From: Amorphochlora amoebiformis
Taxonomy: Eukaryota > Cercozoa > Chlorarachniophyceae
DNA length: 64,000 nt
Direction: 5' to 3'
Assembly: GCA_054601695.1 (NCBI GenBank)
Contig: BAAHQB010000053.1
Coordinates: 434,001 to 498,000, forward strand
The notes under the pieces are model-generated. The model worked only from the letters and a program-made list of their open reading frames with translations, was not told the DNA's origin and made no database searches. Made by a program: the position numbers and the translations under genes. This document shows, piece by piece, positions 63,955 through 64,000 of this stretch (the first letter of the stretch is position 1; every line of letters begins with the position of its first letter).

Positions 63955-64000
63955 GTAAGCTTATTCTCTAATAATATAAATGTTATACACACACACACAT

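Overview
This is eukaryotic nuclear DNA made mostly of simple repeats: (AT)n tracts throughout, kilobase (GA/TC)n blocks, a 1.3-kb (GC)n block, two poly-C runs and several blocks of TTAGGG-type telomere-like repeat. GT-AG introns, CTAAC-like branch points, AATAAA signals, an RRN3 homologue and a Zn2Cys6 transcription factor all point to a eukaryote. TTAGGG-type repeats and the Zn2Cys6 plus PAS-like gene fit a protist or alga (red-algal type is my guess, not shown).

The main result is that the window is not empty repeat. Most non-repetitive islands between AT tracts can be read as short exons with canonical splice sites, and the reading phase carries from island to island. I built seven gene models by hand: (1) an RRN3/TIF-IA-like gene, minus, 10637 down to about 2694; (2) a 14-exon Zn2Cys6/PAS-like regulator, plus, 10915-13689; (3) a possible SURP-type splicing protein, minus, 17440-14140; (4) a 285-residue protein, minus, 27311-18432; (5) a basic protein, minus, 35172-27628, 5' end not found; (6) a 32-exon, 591-residue predicted membrane protein, minus, 62900-37296; (7) the start of a plus gene at 63038 that leaves the window. 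Genes 1/2 and 6/7 are divergent pairs; genes 3-6 are head-to-tail on the minus strand.

Introns are of two kinds: ordinary ones of 38-171 bases (most of gene 2, start of gene 1), and inflated ones of about 0.1-3.4 kb filled with repeats. The inflated introns hold every unusual array in the window. Exon borders next to AT tracts are tandemly duplicated with a fixed polarity: copies upstream of an exon carry the acceptor and the exon's 5' part, copies downstream carry the exon's 3' part and the donor. Several copies have damaged splice sites. No transcript or database evidence was available; every model rests on splice consensus, phase continuity and, for RRN3, family motifs.
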